This document shows, piece after piece, positions 40,029 to 50,110 of a DNA stretch of 64,000 nt. Under the pieces are notes generated by a model. That model saw only the letters and a program-made list of their open reading frames with translations, did not search any database and was not told the origin of the DNA. Each line of letters opens with the position of its first letter. Position 1 is the first letter of the stretch. This DNA is from G965207045 sp965207045 (GTDB lineage: Bacteria; Pseudomonadota; Alphaproteobacteria; Rickettsiales; Anaplasmataceae). Position numbers and translations under genes: made by a program. The DNA lies in contig OZ242261.1 of NCBI GenBank assembly GCA_965207045.1, forward strand, positions 744,001 to 808,000. Direction: 5' to 3'.

Positions 40029-41036
40029 TAACAGGAATACAAAGGTGTAATTGAATCTGCTTTTTCCTCTCCCACACCTGATAGCTGATTTTTTCCCGTT
40101 GTATTTTTTTACTAAGCCTAAGTATAACTACTAGGGAACGCATTACTTGCTTGATCTGTTATTGTATTGCATCTTTACCAGCCCAAAGTGGGCAATCTTC
40201 ATCAATGAATACACTTTTCTTTTTCTGTTGCATTCTCTAATTTTCATAAGATCATACAATGGATAAGGCAACACCAAGATAATTTGCAGTGGGAAACTCA
40301 CATCATAGCCCTACACCACCCACTTCCACAAGATTTCCTCCTTTCCATAACCTAACTTATTATTCTTCATTTCTTGAACACCTCTTTGCAAATTATAAAA
40401 ACCATGCCTATAGACAACTCTAAATTATATAATATTTACATCGCGCTTCTAATTGTTCTTTTCATCCCTTTCTTTTTCCTGAGCATCCTTAAGAGAATAT
40501 TCTTTTTAGCTTCCTTCTGGACTCATTTTTTTGCCTTCTTTTACCTACCTACCCACTTCTTTCTTCTTGCAGTCTTTCACCTCTCTTCTTTAAACTACAC
40601 TACTTTTTTAACATTCTGTTTCCACTCCTAATCTTGAAAACTACCTTTTCCCTCTCCCGTAATTACATTCCTTAGCAAAAGCCAGAGATTGAATGTTCTC
40701 ACCACAACATCTTTTAACATCACTATTACCATATGGATTAACAGAAAAGTTAGTATTCGCAGTAATGGCTCTAACCACCCAAAAGATGCAACATAAAAAA
40801 TCCTAAGGAAAAACTTTTCTTCACTTTCATACTCTTCTCCTAATTTTAGATAGTACATAAAACACAGCCAAACCTATTAAATAAGTTAATTAAGATGAAA
40901 TATAATATAGCAATGCAAAGCTAATTTGTAAAATATAAGATTTTTTAAAATTAATCGATCACATACATTTAGTGCAATGTTTTACCAGATAGCACATTTC
41001 TTGCACAGATTCAATCCTTTTCTCCATTTGATATAC
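40029..41036. other. Gap of about 1 kb downstream of virD4
   Basis: Contains the decayed fragment at 40,641-40,830 (entered separately) and further Lys/Arg-rich minus-strand coding-like pieces down to about 40,480, all broken by stops. The ORFs at 40,374-40,631 (plus) and 40,628-40,858 (minus) look like chance frames across this remnant. No RNA gene seen. Confidence 0.4.
40641..40830 (-). pseudogene. Remnant of a small secreted protein downstream of virD4
   Basis: An ATG at 40,830 starts a signal-peptide-like sequence (MKVKKSFSLGFFMLH). A frameshift later a second frame continues with AITANTNFSVNPYGNSDVKR and SLAFAKECNYGRGK to a stop at 40,641. The join looks like a signal peptide with a cleavage site after AITA. 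In Wolbachia the same position downstream of virD4 holds an outer-membrane protein gene (wspB); whether this is related cannot be told from so short a fragment. Confidence 0.4.
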
Positions 41037-43307
41037 CTATTCATCTCTATCTTCTTTTTCTCCAACATCATCGCTTTTTTCTTCAATTACATCACCATCT
41101 TCAATCTCCTCATTCAAACCATCAACATGTTCGTCAATATGGTTTTCATCTTTACCTTCTCCCTCAACACAATCCTCATCACTGTCTTCAATAAGCTCAT
41201 CGCCCTCTATTTCATCTTCATCCACCTCTTCAACCATATCATCTTCATCGAAATAATATTCATCAATATCTTCATCCTCAAGTTCATCTTCTAAATCATC
41301 ACCCTCTTCTTTTTCAATTTCACTATCACTGCTATCTTCTCCTCCTGTTTTATTAATATCATTATCGCTATTAATATCATCAACATCTTCTGCTTCACTA
41401 TCATCATCCTCATAATAATTTTCACCACCTTGCGGCGCAGTATCTCCATTAGCATCATGACCCTCTTCTTCATTATTTATCTCTTCCGAATCAGCAGATG
41501 GCAGCAAAGTTTTCAAACTTTCATTTTCAATAGGAGCATTATCCAGATTCTGTTTCCGTGCCTTTTTTTCTTCTTTGATTTTCTCTTCATACTTTTTAGG
41601 ATCAAAAGGTTCTTGAACAGGAACAAAGGTAGCACTTAGTAACCTCTTAATAAAAAAGCTTTCTTTGTAATAGCATATTTTCCGACATTTTATAGGAGAA
41701 GTTGATTCAATAAGTAATATTTGTTCATCACGAGGTAACATTATAACTTCCTGTGGTAATAATAATGCTCTCTGAGTATCCGAAACATGCAAAGAACGAG
41801 AAGCAGGATTAAGATCAAGGAACTTTGGCTTGTTTAAAGATTCTTGTGCTACCGTTTTATTTCCTATCAATTGAGATATAAGATTAGCCGTCTCAACATT
41901 ATTTGCAGCAAAAGTTATCCTATAAGTAGAGTTCGATAAAAATGAATTCATTCCTGCTTCCTCATATATACCTTTAAGTTGTTCTGTATCTTGAATAATC
42001 AAAAATAGTCGAACATTATAACCACGGAAATAAGCAATACCAGTTTTGAATTGCTCCATTTCTCCCAAAGTTGGAAACTCATCCATCATAAACAGTACGC
42101 CATAAGGATCATTCTTCTTATCTGGTAGCTTACGACATAAAAATTCAGTAGCTTGTTGATAAAAAACCTGCATCAAAGGCTGCAATCTAGTTAAGTTATC
42201 AGGTGTTAAACCTACATAAACAGTAACTTTTCTTCTTTTAAACTCCATGAAATTAAAATCACTAGTAGCCGTAGTAGTATCAATCAGAGGGTTCGCCCAC
42301 AATTCCAGAGATGAATTCATAGTTGATATTACACCTGAACGTTCTTTTTCTGCCTTCTGTAAAAAAGCAGCTATGTTCATGTAAGCAACTGGGTGTATAT
42401 CACTACCTATAGTATCTAGAACCACAGCTAGATTATAAACAACGTCATCACTACGCATTGTTCTGACGACCTCACCAAATGATTTAATTTTTTCTGGAAC
42501 AGCAAGTATATACAAAACTATACCCAAAAATAAGCTCCTTGCCTCATTTACCCAGAAATCCTGTTCAGGCATCAACAAGTTAGCAATCTTTTGTACGTCA
42601 TCAACCATTTGGCCTTTTTTAGCACTAACCCAATCAAGAGGGTTATAGCAATGGCTAATACCATCAGCATCAGCTGGACTCCAACAATAAACTTCCTGTC
42701 CAAGTTTTTCTCTCCAACCACTCGTTAACTCAAAATTCTCCAGTTTAATATCATGCACTATAACAGAATCCTTCCAGAACAATAAATTAGGTATAACAAA
42801 ACCCACACCCTTACCAGAACCTGTCGGTGCAAATAGCAAAGCATGCTGAAAACCACCCGCTACCAAGAATCCTTTTCTATCCTGACCAAGAATAAGACCA
42901 TGTTTACTCCTCAACCCTACTTTTTTTATCTCTCTTTCAGTTGCCCATTTTGCATCACCATGCAAAGACTCTTTCTTTTTATATGGCCTCCAATTTACAA
43001 TTGTACGTCGAGTTGTCCAAAAAACTACAAATAATATTGATAATGGACCAAAGACAGAAATCAATAATTTAATATGTATTTCTACAGGATATTCATACTT
43101 ATGAAGCCACCATTCATATATGTAATCAAATATAGTTGGCCACAAACGATTTGGAAAATCATCTAAACTAGGATTAATAGCTTGAAAATCAACTGCATGA
43201 CTTCCCCAAATAAGTAAAACAAATAGAGCTGTAGAAAGGTACAAGCATAATCCAAAAATAAAGCTTAACAGAAAAGTACCTATTATAATGTTACGTACGT
43301 GTCTCAT
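41037..43307 (-). CDS. virD4: Type IV secretion coupling protein VirD4 with long acidic tail
   Basis: The inner-membrane ATPase that recruits substrates to the T4SS. The 756-residue protein starts with two transmembrane helices (about residues 8-32 and 80-100). The nucleotide-binding domain has Walker A APTGSGKGVGFVIPNLL and Walker B GVLFMMDEFPTLGEMEQF. The last ~180 residues are almost entirely Asp/Glu with Asn, Ser and Gly, starting near residue 570, and end in DDVGEKEDRDE. It lies 3 nt after virB11. A tail of this kind could be a docking surface for basic substrates; that is inference. Confidence 0.95.
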   Translation of the reverse strand: MRHVRNIIIGTFLLSFIFGLCLYLSTALFVLLIWGSHAVDFQAINPSLDDFPNRLWPTIFDYIYEWWLHKYEYPVEIHIKLLISVFGPLSILFVVFWTTRRTIVNWRPYKKKESLHGDAKWATEREIKKVGLRSKHGLILGQDRKGFLVAGGFQHALLFAPTGSGKGVGFVIPNLLFWKDSVIVHDIKLENFELTSGWREKLGQEVYCWSPADADGISHCYNPLDWVSAKKGQMVDDVQKIANLLMPEQDFWVNEARSLFLGIVLYILAVPEKIKSFGEVVRTMRSDDVVYNLAVVLDTIGSDIHPVAYMNIAAFLQKAEKERSGVISTMNSSLELWANPLIDTTTATSDFNFMEFKRRKVTVYVGLTPDNLTRLQPLMQVFYQQATEFLCRKLPDKKNDPYGVLFMMDEFPTLGEMEQFKTGIAYFRGYNVRLFLIIQDTEQLKGIYEEAGMNSFLSNSTYRITFAANNVETANLISQLIGNKTVAQESLNKPKFLDLNPASRSLHVSDTQRALLLPQEVIMLPRDEQILLIESTSPIKCRKICYYKESFFIKRLLSATFVPVQEPFDPKKYEEKIKEEKKARKQNLDNAPIENESLKTLLPSADSEEINNEEEGHDANGDTAPQGGENYYEDDDSEAEDVDDINSDNDINKTGGEDSSDSEIEKEEGDDLEDELEDEDIDEYYFDEDDMVEEVDEDEIEGDELIEDSDEDCVEGEGKDENHIDEHVDGLNEEIEDGDVIEEKSDDVGEKEDRDE

Positions 43308-43310
43308 ATT

Positions 43311-44312
43311 CTAATTATAATTAACTTTTTCGCGTAAATCTTTAGTAAACAATATTTCAGAAACATATCTTTTTCCCCTATCTGCCCTTTTCAACTGCAC
43401 AACAGAACCCACAACATTAATTATATAACTCATTATTTGTTTTGGAGGCATACCTAGCCCCGCTTGCATAACCATTAACTTTAATTGCTCAAGTGCCATC
43501 ATGGGAGTATCAGCATGTAAAGTTGATATAGAACCTGGGTGGCCTGTATTTATAGCTCTTAAAAAACTAAATGCCTCTGCACCACGTAATTCCCCAACTA
43601 TTATTCTATCAGGCCTCAAACGCAAACAAGCTTCTATCAAAGCCTGAGTATCCACCTTTGCCCTACCTTGGCCACCTTTTGAAGCCAATAAGTGTACTTT
43701 ATTAGGATGGTCATTCAAAACAATTTCACGTGCATCCTCAACAGTAATTAAACGTTCCTCATTAGGTATTGTACGCAGAGCTGCATTAGTAAAAGTAGTC
43801 TTTCCAGTTGATGTACCACCACTAATAATAATATTTTTTTTACCAATAATAGCTCTTTGTAAAAATTCTTTTATTGCATTTTTATTAACCAAATCTTGTA
43901 ATTCATCATCTAGTAAATTCTTTTCTTTCTTTGTAATTGTTTGCTCAAAAGCACCCATTTTTTCATAATCTTCAAGTGATAAATTCATAGTTGAAGGCTT
44001 ACGAATTGACATAACAACATTTCCTGCTTCACATGCAGGAGGAAAAACAATTTGTATCCTATAACCATTAGGTAAAGTTGCTGAAAGTAGTGGGTTTTCC
44101 TCACTAATTACCTGCTCAGTTGCTTGTGCCACCAACCTACTTAAAGCTTTCAAATGATCATACGTCATCTCTTCCGCATCATGTTTAATGACACTACCTT
44201 CCTTTTCCACCCACATTACCTTTGGGTTATTGATAGATATTTCATTAACCCCATCCTCATTAAACACTTCTTGAAGGGGGGATAGAAACTTATCTAGCGC
44301 AGCATAGTTCAT
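43311..44312 (-). CDS. virB11: Type IV secretion ATPase VirB11
   Basis: Hexameric traffic ATPase at the cytoplasmic base of the T4SS. The 333-residue protein has the N-terminal domain (LDKFLSPLQEVFNEDGVNEI), Walker A ISGGTSTGKTTFTNA, an Asp box VEDAREIVL, Walker B RIIVGELRGAEAFSFLRA and the His box NTGHPGSISTLHADTPMMAL. The length is normal. Only 3 nt separate it from virB10 and virD4, so the genes form one operon. Confidence 0.97.
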   Translation of the reverse strand: MNYAALDKFLSPLQEVFNEDGVNEISINNPKVMWVEKEGSVIKHDAEEMTYDHLKALSRLVAQATEQVISEENPLLSATLPNGYRIQIVFPPACEAGNVVMSIRKPSTMNLSLEDYEKMGAFEQTITKKEKNLLDDELQDLVNKNAIKEFLQRAIIGKKNIIISGGTSTGKTTFTNAALRTIPNEERLITVEDAREIVLNDHPNKVHLLASKGGQGRAKVDTQALIEACLRLRPDRIIVGELRGAEAFSFLRAINTGHPGSISTLHADTPMMALEQLKLMVMQAGLGMPPKQIMSYIINVVGSVVQLKRADRGKRYVSEILFTKDLREKVNYN

Positions 44313-44315
44313 AAA

Positions 44316-45587
44316 TTAACCCACCACACTCGTTTTGTTACCCATGTTACTAGGAAAAACCAAATCTTTATTAACAAAAACCTTTATTCTTGTTCCCTGA
44401 TTTACTCTTATTGTAGGCTGAGCGCTTTCGTACTGCTTAACTATAGTCTCAAATACTTTACTTACCTTTTCTACTGCCTCTACAGCAGCTTCAGAAGCAA
44501 TAGAAGTTGTTGAAGTAATACTACCATTAGGATTCACAGTTTCAATAGATGTACTGTTCGGAAAAATTTTATTAATTGTAGCAGCTCCAACAAGATTTAC
44601 ACTACTAATCAAAAGGGAGTTCATAAATAAATGACCGAATTTAGTATCAACATCACCACTGATACCAGCCCTGCCAAGTTGATCAGTACCTGGAGAACCA
44701 AGCTGAACATCAAGACCATTTGGGCATATTACTCTATTCCACACTATATCAACTCTACTCTGAGCAGGAGATATAGAAGTATCATATTTTCCAATTAACT
44801 TACAACCCTTCTGCAACAAAATATTTCTCCCAGATTCTGAATACACATCCCTACTAATTATTGCACGCAATATACCATTCAAATCAGTATTAATAGCAGT
44901 CTCTAAAACAGCATCTATTACTTTTCCTTGAAGGATCAGAGAGCTTAAGTCACCTACATAAGTCGCCCTTACCCGTGCACTAGAAGTTCTTTCTAAAGGA
45001 GTGCTTTCATTAATTTCATTAATAGGTTTAAAATCACCTTCTACATTATCGCTACCGCTACTAGAAGAGGTATTACCTTTACCAGATATTACTAGCATAG
45101 GAGTATCCTTATTTTTTGACAATTTTACCTTACCCTTTTTGGCATCACTTTGCCTAGGTGGATATTTAAAATTACCTTGAGGAGCAACTTCAATTTCACT
45201 TTGACCAGACAACACTGGCAATTGTGGCAAAGTTTGTGCCAATTCTTCTTTAACTTTACTTACTGGCGGTGGCGTTGGAGGTACTTCAAGTGGCTCAATT
45301 AACGAAGGCAATTCAGGAATTTTTGTAGGCAAAGAAATTACTTCTTTATCCTCTTGTGATACAGGAGTAGCTTTTTCTTGTGTCTTTTGTATATTTTCTT
45401 GTATATTGTTCTCACCTTTTTCACTATCTGACCGACCTGTATTATATATATATATCAAAGCAACAATTGTTAATATAATGATCCCAATTATTACAATCCT
45501 TTGAGATGTTTTTGTCATACCAACAACAGAGCTCCTGCCTCTCACTTCTGGAGCACCATTCTCAATTTGATTATTGCTACTAGACAT
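44316..45587 (-). CDS. virB10: Type IV secretion protein VirB10
   Basis: Spans inner and outer membranes in the T4SS core complex and senses ATP energy. The 423-residue protein has a cytoplasmic N-terminus, one transmembrane helix (about residues 30-49, IVIIGIIILTIVALIYIY), a Pro-rich linker (about residues 85-115, with PLEVPPTPPPVSK) and a C-terminal beta-barrel domain with LILQGKVIDAVLETAINTDL, GRNILLQKGCKLIGKYD and a final GTRIKVFVNKDLVF. The gene sits 1 nt from virB9. Confidence 0.96.
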   Translation of the reverse strand: MSSSNNQIENGAPEVRGRSSVVGMTKTSQRIVIIGIIILTIVALIYIYNTGRSDSEKGENNIQENIQKTQEKATPVSQEDKEVISLPTKIPELPSLIEPLEVPPTPPPVSKVKEELAQTLPQLPVLSGQSEIEVAPQGNFKYPPRQSDAKKGKVKLSKNKDTPMLVISGKGNTSSSSGSDNVEGDFKPINEINESTPLERTSSARVRATYVGDLSSLILQGKVIDAVLETAINTDLNGILRAIISRDVYSESGRNILLQKGCKLIGKYDTSISPAQSRVDIVWNRVICPNGLDVQLGSPGTDQLGRAGISGDVDTKFGHLFMNSLLISSVNLVGAATINKIFPNSTSIETVNPNGSITSTTSIASEAAVEAVEKVSKVFETIVKQYESAQPTIRVNQGTRIKVFVNKDLVFPSNMGNKTSVVG

Positions 45588-45588
45588 T

Positions 45589-46338
45589 TTAATGCCTTCC
45601 CTTAGTTATTGTTAACTTTTTGTCTTGATATCGCAAGGTTAGTTTATCATAAACACCATTTATAATGGTCATACCTTCAAACGATATCATCTCTGTTGCA
45701 TATTCTGCTTCATCTTCCTTAACTATAAACACTTTAGGTGTTAATTCTTCCTTAAATTTAAAAAAGCTCAATTTACCGTTATCAAACATCTCTAAAGGGA
45801 GTAAATCATTATCACCAGTAAAAGAATAATCATGATTAATTATTTGTTGACTATTAAATAGTTCAGAAGCATTATTAATTACCTTTTCTTCCAACAATTC
45901 CACAGACTTATCTTTCTCGAACTCATCACCTAACTCCGGATAATAAAAACGCATAATATATGTCACATCTGCCTTCTTTATTGATTCCACAGCTATTAAA
46001 TCAAAAGTATAGGTAGACCTATTAGTTACTATTATCATATTTGTTTCAGCATTTTTTTCTAAAGGACGTATATAAACTTTATTCCCATCCGGAACTATAC
46101 GCCAACTAGAACTATCGCCCACTGCAATGCTTCTTATAACTTCATTTTTCGCCATCTCCACATAAGACTGATACTTATAATGCAATTGCAAATCAATTAC
46201 TTCATCTTCACTATGCACCCATCTTTTTACACGGCTATCAGTCACCACAGGCTTCCCACTACCAAAACAAGGAAATGCAAACCCGTTTAATAACATAAAA
46301 TAAATAAAAAATGCTACTCTATATAAATTCATCATCAA
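45589..46338 (-). CDS. virB9: Type IV secretion protein VirB9
   Basis: Periplasmic and outer-membrane-associated core component of the T4SS. The 249-residue protein has a signal peptide (about residues 1-26) and the VirB9/TrbG pattern: DLQLHYKYQSYVEMAKNEVI, then WRIVPDGNKVYIRPLEKNAE TNM split over the N domain, and a C-terminal domain ending LTLRYQDKKLTITKG. It overlaps the 3' end of virB8 by 20 nt. It is of standard length. Confidence 0.95.
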   Translation of the reverse strand: MMMNLYRVAFFIYFMLLNGFAFPCFGSGKPVVTDSRVKRWVHSEDEVIDLQLHYKYQSYVEMAKNEVIRSIAVGDSSSWRIVPDGNKVYIRPLEKNAETNMIIVTNRSTYTFDLIAVESIKKADVTYIMRFYYPELGDEFEKDKSVELLEEKVINNASELFNSQQIINHDYSFTGDNDLLPLEMFDNGKLSFFKFKEELTPKVFIVKEDEAEYATEMISFEGMTIINGVYDKLTLRYQDKKLTITKGRH

Positions 46339-46972
46339 TCCTATATGACATTATTTGAAAACCCAGTGGATTAACATACCTCTCATCCTGATTCATTTCC
46401 AGAACATTATAAGAATAAGATATCACAGCTATCTTATCATGAGTAATAACCTTATTCTTCTCTTTAAATTCAAGCCTAAATCTAATTTGTACTGAATCAG
46501 AAGCAATATGTTGTATTGACTTTATTTTAATGCTAGAATTAATCACATTTGCATACAAATTAACAGGACTTCCCTGGTTGCTAAGGCGTATCCAATACCT
46601 AAATTGATTATAAATACTAGATGAAGATAACAGCCTTACTTCAGTATAATAATCATACTGGAAAGTACCAGGATTAAACAATTCCCTTGCCTTTATATAA
46701 CGCACCAAAAATGACTCAGCTAAAGCTTTATCAGCAGAATATTGCTTTACAGAAGCAGGATCAACCAAAACGGCCATACCACTTTTCTTTTCGATCTCAA
46801 CAACAAATGGCACTATATCCTTAAACTCATTTGCTCCAAGCATCATAAAACCACTAACTAATACTCCAGATAAAGTAATAATACATAATAAGATCAAGAT
46901 ATTTCTCTGAACCCTTACTAATTGTATTCTGTCCTTATACCAACCCTGAATATCGCTTTTCTTTTTAGACAA
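46319..46972 (-). CDS. virB8: Type IV secretion protein VirB8
   Basis: Inner-membrane assembly factor of the T4SS. The 217-residue protein has a short basic cytoplasmic N-terminus, one transmembrane helix (about residues 26-48) and a periplasmic NTF2-like domain: VPFVVEIEKKSGMAVLVDPA, then a segment with YDYYTEVRLLSS and the C-terminal NPLGFQIMSYRIDDEFI. It is the first virB gene, about 100 bp after ribA. Confidence 0.95.
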   Translation of the reverse strand: MSKKKSDIQGWYKDRIQLVRVQRNILILLCIITLSGVLVSGFMMLGANEFKDIVPFVVEIEKKSGMAVLVDPASVKQYSADKALAESFLVRYIKARELFNPGTFQYDYYTEVRLLSSSSIYNQFRYWIRLSNQGSPVNLYANVINSSIKIKSIQHIASDSVQIRFRLEFKEKNKVITHDKIAVISYSYNVLEMNQDERYVNPLGFQIMSYRIDDEFI

Positions 46973-47072
46973 AAAAAACCTCTAAAACTACAATTACCTT
47001 TTTTAACATAAAACTTAAATAGTACAACTTTGTTAAAAAGAAATTATGACGAATCAACAACGTAATTAAAAA

Positions 47073-48146
47073 TTAATAATTCAGCATATGACCGAGTTTA
47101 CTAAACTTAGTGTGTAGATAATGCATGTTATACCTATTATACTTCACTCTAGAAACAATATACGATTCAACTTGGACACCATTTTTCTGCAACTGCGCTA
47201 TTTTCTTTTTATTATTAGTAATGATTTTTATTTTTCTTAAATCTAACTTTTTTAATATTAATGCAGCAACTTTAAAGTCTCTTTCATCAGCATTAAAACC
47301 TAAGCTATTATTTGCAGCAACAGTATCACTACAATTAAAAAATTGCTCTGAGTAAGCTCTTATCTTATTAGCTAAGCCAATACCCCTACCCTCTTGTGAT
47401 AAATATAAAATCACTCCACCTTCATTTTCAGACATAAAATTTATTGCAGATTCTAACTGTTTCCCACAATCACAAGTTAAACTCCCTAAAACATCTCCAG
47501 TATAGCATGAAGAATGTATTCTCACCAAAGGAGTTTTAACATGAGAAAATGGATTACCTATAATTATTGCACAATGAATCTTAGAAAAGTAACGATAAAC
47601 AATTATCTCAACATCTACATTCTCATGTAAAACCAGTGGAGATCTGCATACTTCATCTACATCTCCAGAAATACTTTGTATATCAGAAATAGAAAAAAAC
47701 ATAATATTATTATGTTTACACCAATCCATAACCTTAACATTGTCATCAACTCGAGCAACAATAACACAAGGAAACATCTCAGCTGATTTAGCAAAATCAA
47801 TCAATTCTTGATCATTTTCTTCACCTTTTTCAGCTTCATAATATAGCGGCAATTCAATATTATTAATTAGTACATCAATAGTTTTACCAAAATCACAAAA
47901 AAATCCTTTAGGGTTTAACCAAACTGGATAATTATTCCCTATACCATAGAACAGCTCTGCCCTTATCGATGGAATGAGAACCTTATATCCAATCTCTTTA
48001 TAAATCTCAAATGTCTCCTTATTAAGCACTTCTACAGAAGCAATAAGCATTTTGCACTTTTTTTTGCACTCTACCAAAACTGGCAAACCTAAACTAAAAT
48101 CTTTTTTAGCTCTCTCAACAGTACTAGCAGTACAAATATTTTTCAT
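47073..48146 (-). CDS. ribA: GTP cyclohydrolase II
   Basis: First enzyme of riboflavin synthesis, opening the GTP imidazole ring. The frame is open to 48,206, but that would run through the tRNA-Leu gene; the ATG at 48,146 is the real start, giving 357 residues. The C-terminal catalytic domain has the zinc site SCYTGDVLGSLTCDCGKQLE and the GTP-binding stretch YLSQEGRGIGLANKIRAYS. The N-terminal ~165 residues are a domain seen in alphaproteobacterial RibA proteins, without an obvious DHBP synthase active site. It lies between tRNA-Leu and virB8, as ribA does in Wolbachia, where it is cotranscribed with the T4SS genes. Confidence 0.93.
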   Translation of the reverse strand: MKNICTASTVERAKKDFSLGLPVLVECKKKCKMLIASVEVLNKETFEIYKEIGYKVLIPSIRAELFYGIGNNYPVWLNPKGFFCDFGKTIDVLINNIELPLYYEAEKGEENDQELIDFAKSAEMFPCVIVARVDDNVKVMDWCKHNNIMFFSISDIQSISGDVDEVCRSPLVLHENVDVEIIVYRYFSKIHCAIIIGNPFSHVKTPLVRIHSSCYTGDVLGSLTCDCGKQLESAINFMSENEGGVILYLSQEGRGIGLANKIRAYSEQFFNCSDTVAANNSLGFNADERDFKVAALILKKLDLRKIKIITNNKKKIAQLQKNGVQVESYIVSRVKYNRYNMHYLHTKFSKLGHMLNY

Positions 48147-48161
48147 ATTACTTAAATAAAC

Positions 48162-48249
48162 TGGTGCGGCTGAGAAGACTTGAACTTCCAAGACCTTACG
48201 GGCCACAGCGCCCTCAACGCTGCGTGTTTACCAATTTCACCACAACCGC
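48162..48249 (-). tRNA. tRNA-Leu (anticodon GAG)
   Basis: An 88-nt class II tRNA. The acceptor stem GCGGTTG pairs with CAGCCGC, discriminator A, and CCA is encoded. The D arm has GTGAAATTGGTAAACAC, the anticodon stem-loop is CAGCG-TTGAGGG-CGCTG with anticodon GAG, followed by a long variable arm and the T loop GTTCAAGTC. It is 15 nt upstream of the ribA start. Confidence 0.95.
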
Positions 48250-50110
48250 ATCTGCAATGCAAAATTATAATTATATAAATTGTTTATAAAAAAAGAAACA
48301 AAAAGTAGAAGTCACCACACCTAAAAAATTATTTTTAAAGTAAAACATAAGTTACCTATATCGTGGACTACAGGTCCCACCACACATCTATCGAAAAGTA
48401 CAATAAAAGAAAGGAGATATACTGCACACTATCTCAACCTAGAAATTTTGCAAAATACAAAAAGTATCTTCTTATATACATACTGCACTCCTTAACAATA
48501 AGGATAGCAGAAAACATTATCTTCTTCAATGTGCCACCTATTCTAAGGAAAAGATAAACTATACAACAGAATTGGACTGCATTAACATTCTTAAATGCCA
48601 ATGGAAGAACAAGCAGCTATTGTTCTGTCGCTGGCTACTATGAATGTACAAAATGCTTGAACATGCATATTTGATTTAAGATTACAATTATACAAATAAA
48701 ATGATTTAGGTTGACAAGCAATACTCATACAGTAAGTTTTATCATACCATGAAATTAGCAACACTTTTATAAGAATCCCTTATAAACGTAACAGCAACTG
48801 AACACAAATAATATCCCCCCAACGACCATTCAACAACAAATCATTAACTTCTTTTCTAGTCGTCACAATGTTATTTAATTCTTGATCAAACTTTAGAATC
48901 AACCTAAGCTTCAGGCCTCCCTAAAGCTTGAAGAGCATCAGCAAATTCTTCCATAGTAACAAATGTGTTACTTCTATACTGTGTGTTCACCTTACATAGA
49001 CCCAACTCCTACTAGCAGCAGAAGAAAGATATTGACTTTCTCCTTCATCTTTAAAGTAACTCAACAGCAGTAAGGAAATTAGGAAGACAGCAACTAGTAA
49101 TGATGGCACCAGCACCATTTTGTAACATTCTCAAAATATTAAAAGCAGCATTAAGGTTTTGAAACAAAGCTGATGAATAAGAAGCACATGTTACCATCCT
49201 TTGATAACTCTAGGCAACCCGTTTTGCATAAGCATATTACGGATCAAAAAAAGATTTTGCCCTCCTTCCAAAATTCCCACTACAATAAGTACACATTCTA
49301 ATTGAATTACTTACCCCTGCGAAAAACAATTATATTGTTCAGCATTACTCTGAACATTCCCACAGTTTGCACTTAATGATCCTTCATAATTCTTAAAGGT
49401 CTCACCTTTTTTTCCACACACTCTACTACTTGAACTAAATCTTAATTCATTTTCAGTAACATTACGTTTTTTTACGTTGTGAACCTAAATCTGAGTCAAT
49501 TTTTATTTTGGACGTATCCACATCCATTAATCTCAAAAGCAGCAATTTATTAGATGCTAACTAAAAACAATCAACAATCTCATAATAAGAAAGATCGAAT
49601 CTCTCAGACAAAAAATCTAATGATTTCACCATTTTAAGTGCCTTTTTCTCCCTGCCTTGCAATAAATTCTATGACATCACAGCAATTATCTCTCTTTAGT
49701 TCTTTTTGATATCCACGCTCTATTACTTTGCTTTCAGGCTTTTCCAGACCTTTCTTCATAATTAATATCCCTTTTTCTTTGCTTATCACTTCTTTCACTC
49801 TTAACTTTTTTTAAGTAGCAATCATTAATAGCACTTCCTTAACCAACATTTCCTTGTTGCATTTCTGTCTGCTCAGTCTACCTTGAATTTTCTTCAATTG
49901 ACCTTGCAGTCCTCACCAGCTTGAAATTACTTCAATCAACAGATTACGAATTACCAAACAACAACTTACGTAAAAAATTTAAATTCACACCAAACCTCTT
50001 TAAAGACAAGTCTGATATTTCGTACAACCGAAAATAAAAAAATCAATACAATAGTCTTTCTTTATCTGTTTTTAATATACTTTATTTCGCAACCAAAACA
50101 GTGTATAATG
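48250..50110. other. 1.9-kb gap, largely a decayed gene
   Basis: No intact gene. The centre (about 48,890-49,815) holds a multiply broken minus-strand gene (entered separately). The segment 48,250-48,780 and the segment 49,830-50,110 show nothing I can support; the 64-codon plus-strand ORF at 48,363 has no recognisable features. Confidence 0.5.
48890..49815 (-). pseudogene. Large decayed gene, unknown ancestor
   Basis: Reading the minus strand downward, protein-like segments follow each other through changing frames: SERSDKQRKRDIN (about 49,810), KKGLEKPESKVIERGYQKEL, VKSLDFLSERFDLSYYEIVD then an in-frame TAG, LRLMDVDTSKIKIDSDLGSQ, a frameshift into TENELRFSSSSRVCGKKGE, another into ASYSSALFQNLNAAFNILRM and LQNGAGAIITSCCLPNFL, and finally FVTMEEFADALQALGRPEA before a stop near 48,910. 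At least five disruptions are visible over about 900 bp. The ancestral protein would have exceeded 280 residues. I do not recognise it. Confidence 0.6.

Noticed and set aside
40374..40631. 85-codon hydrophobic plus-strand ORF
   Set aside because: Composition (Phe/Leu/Ser/Thr from T-rich strand) is what antisense of a Lys/Arg-rich remnant gives; no ribosome-binding site or family features.
40977..41294. 105-codon hydrophobic plus-strand ORF
   Set aside because: It is antisense to the polyacidic tail of virD4; Asp/Glu codons read backwards give Ile/Phe/Leu.
48147..48206. Extended ribA start at 48,206
   Set aside because: The extra 20 codons run through the 3' half of tRNA-Leu; ATG 48,146 fits the family.
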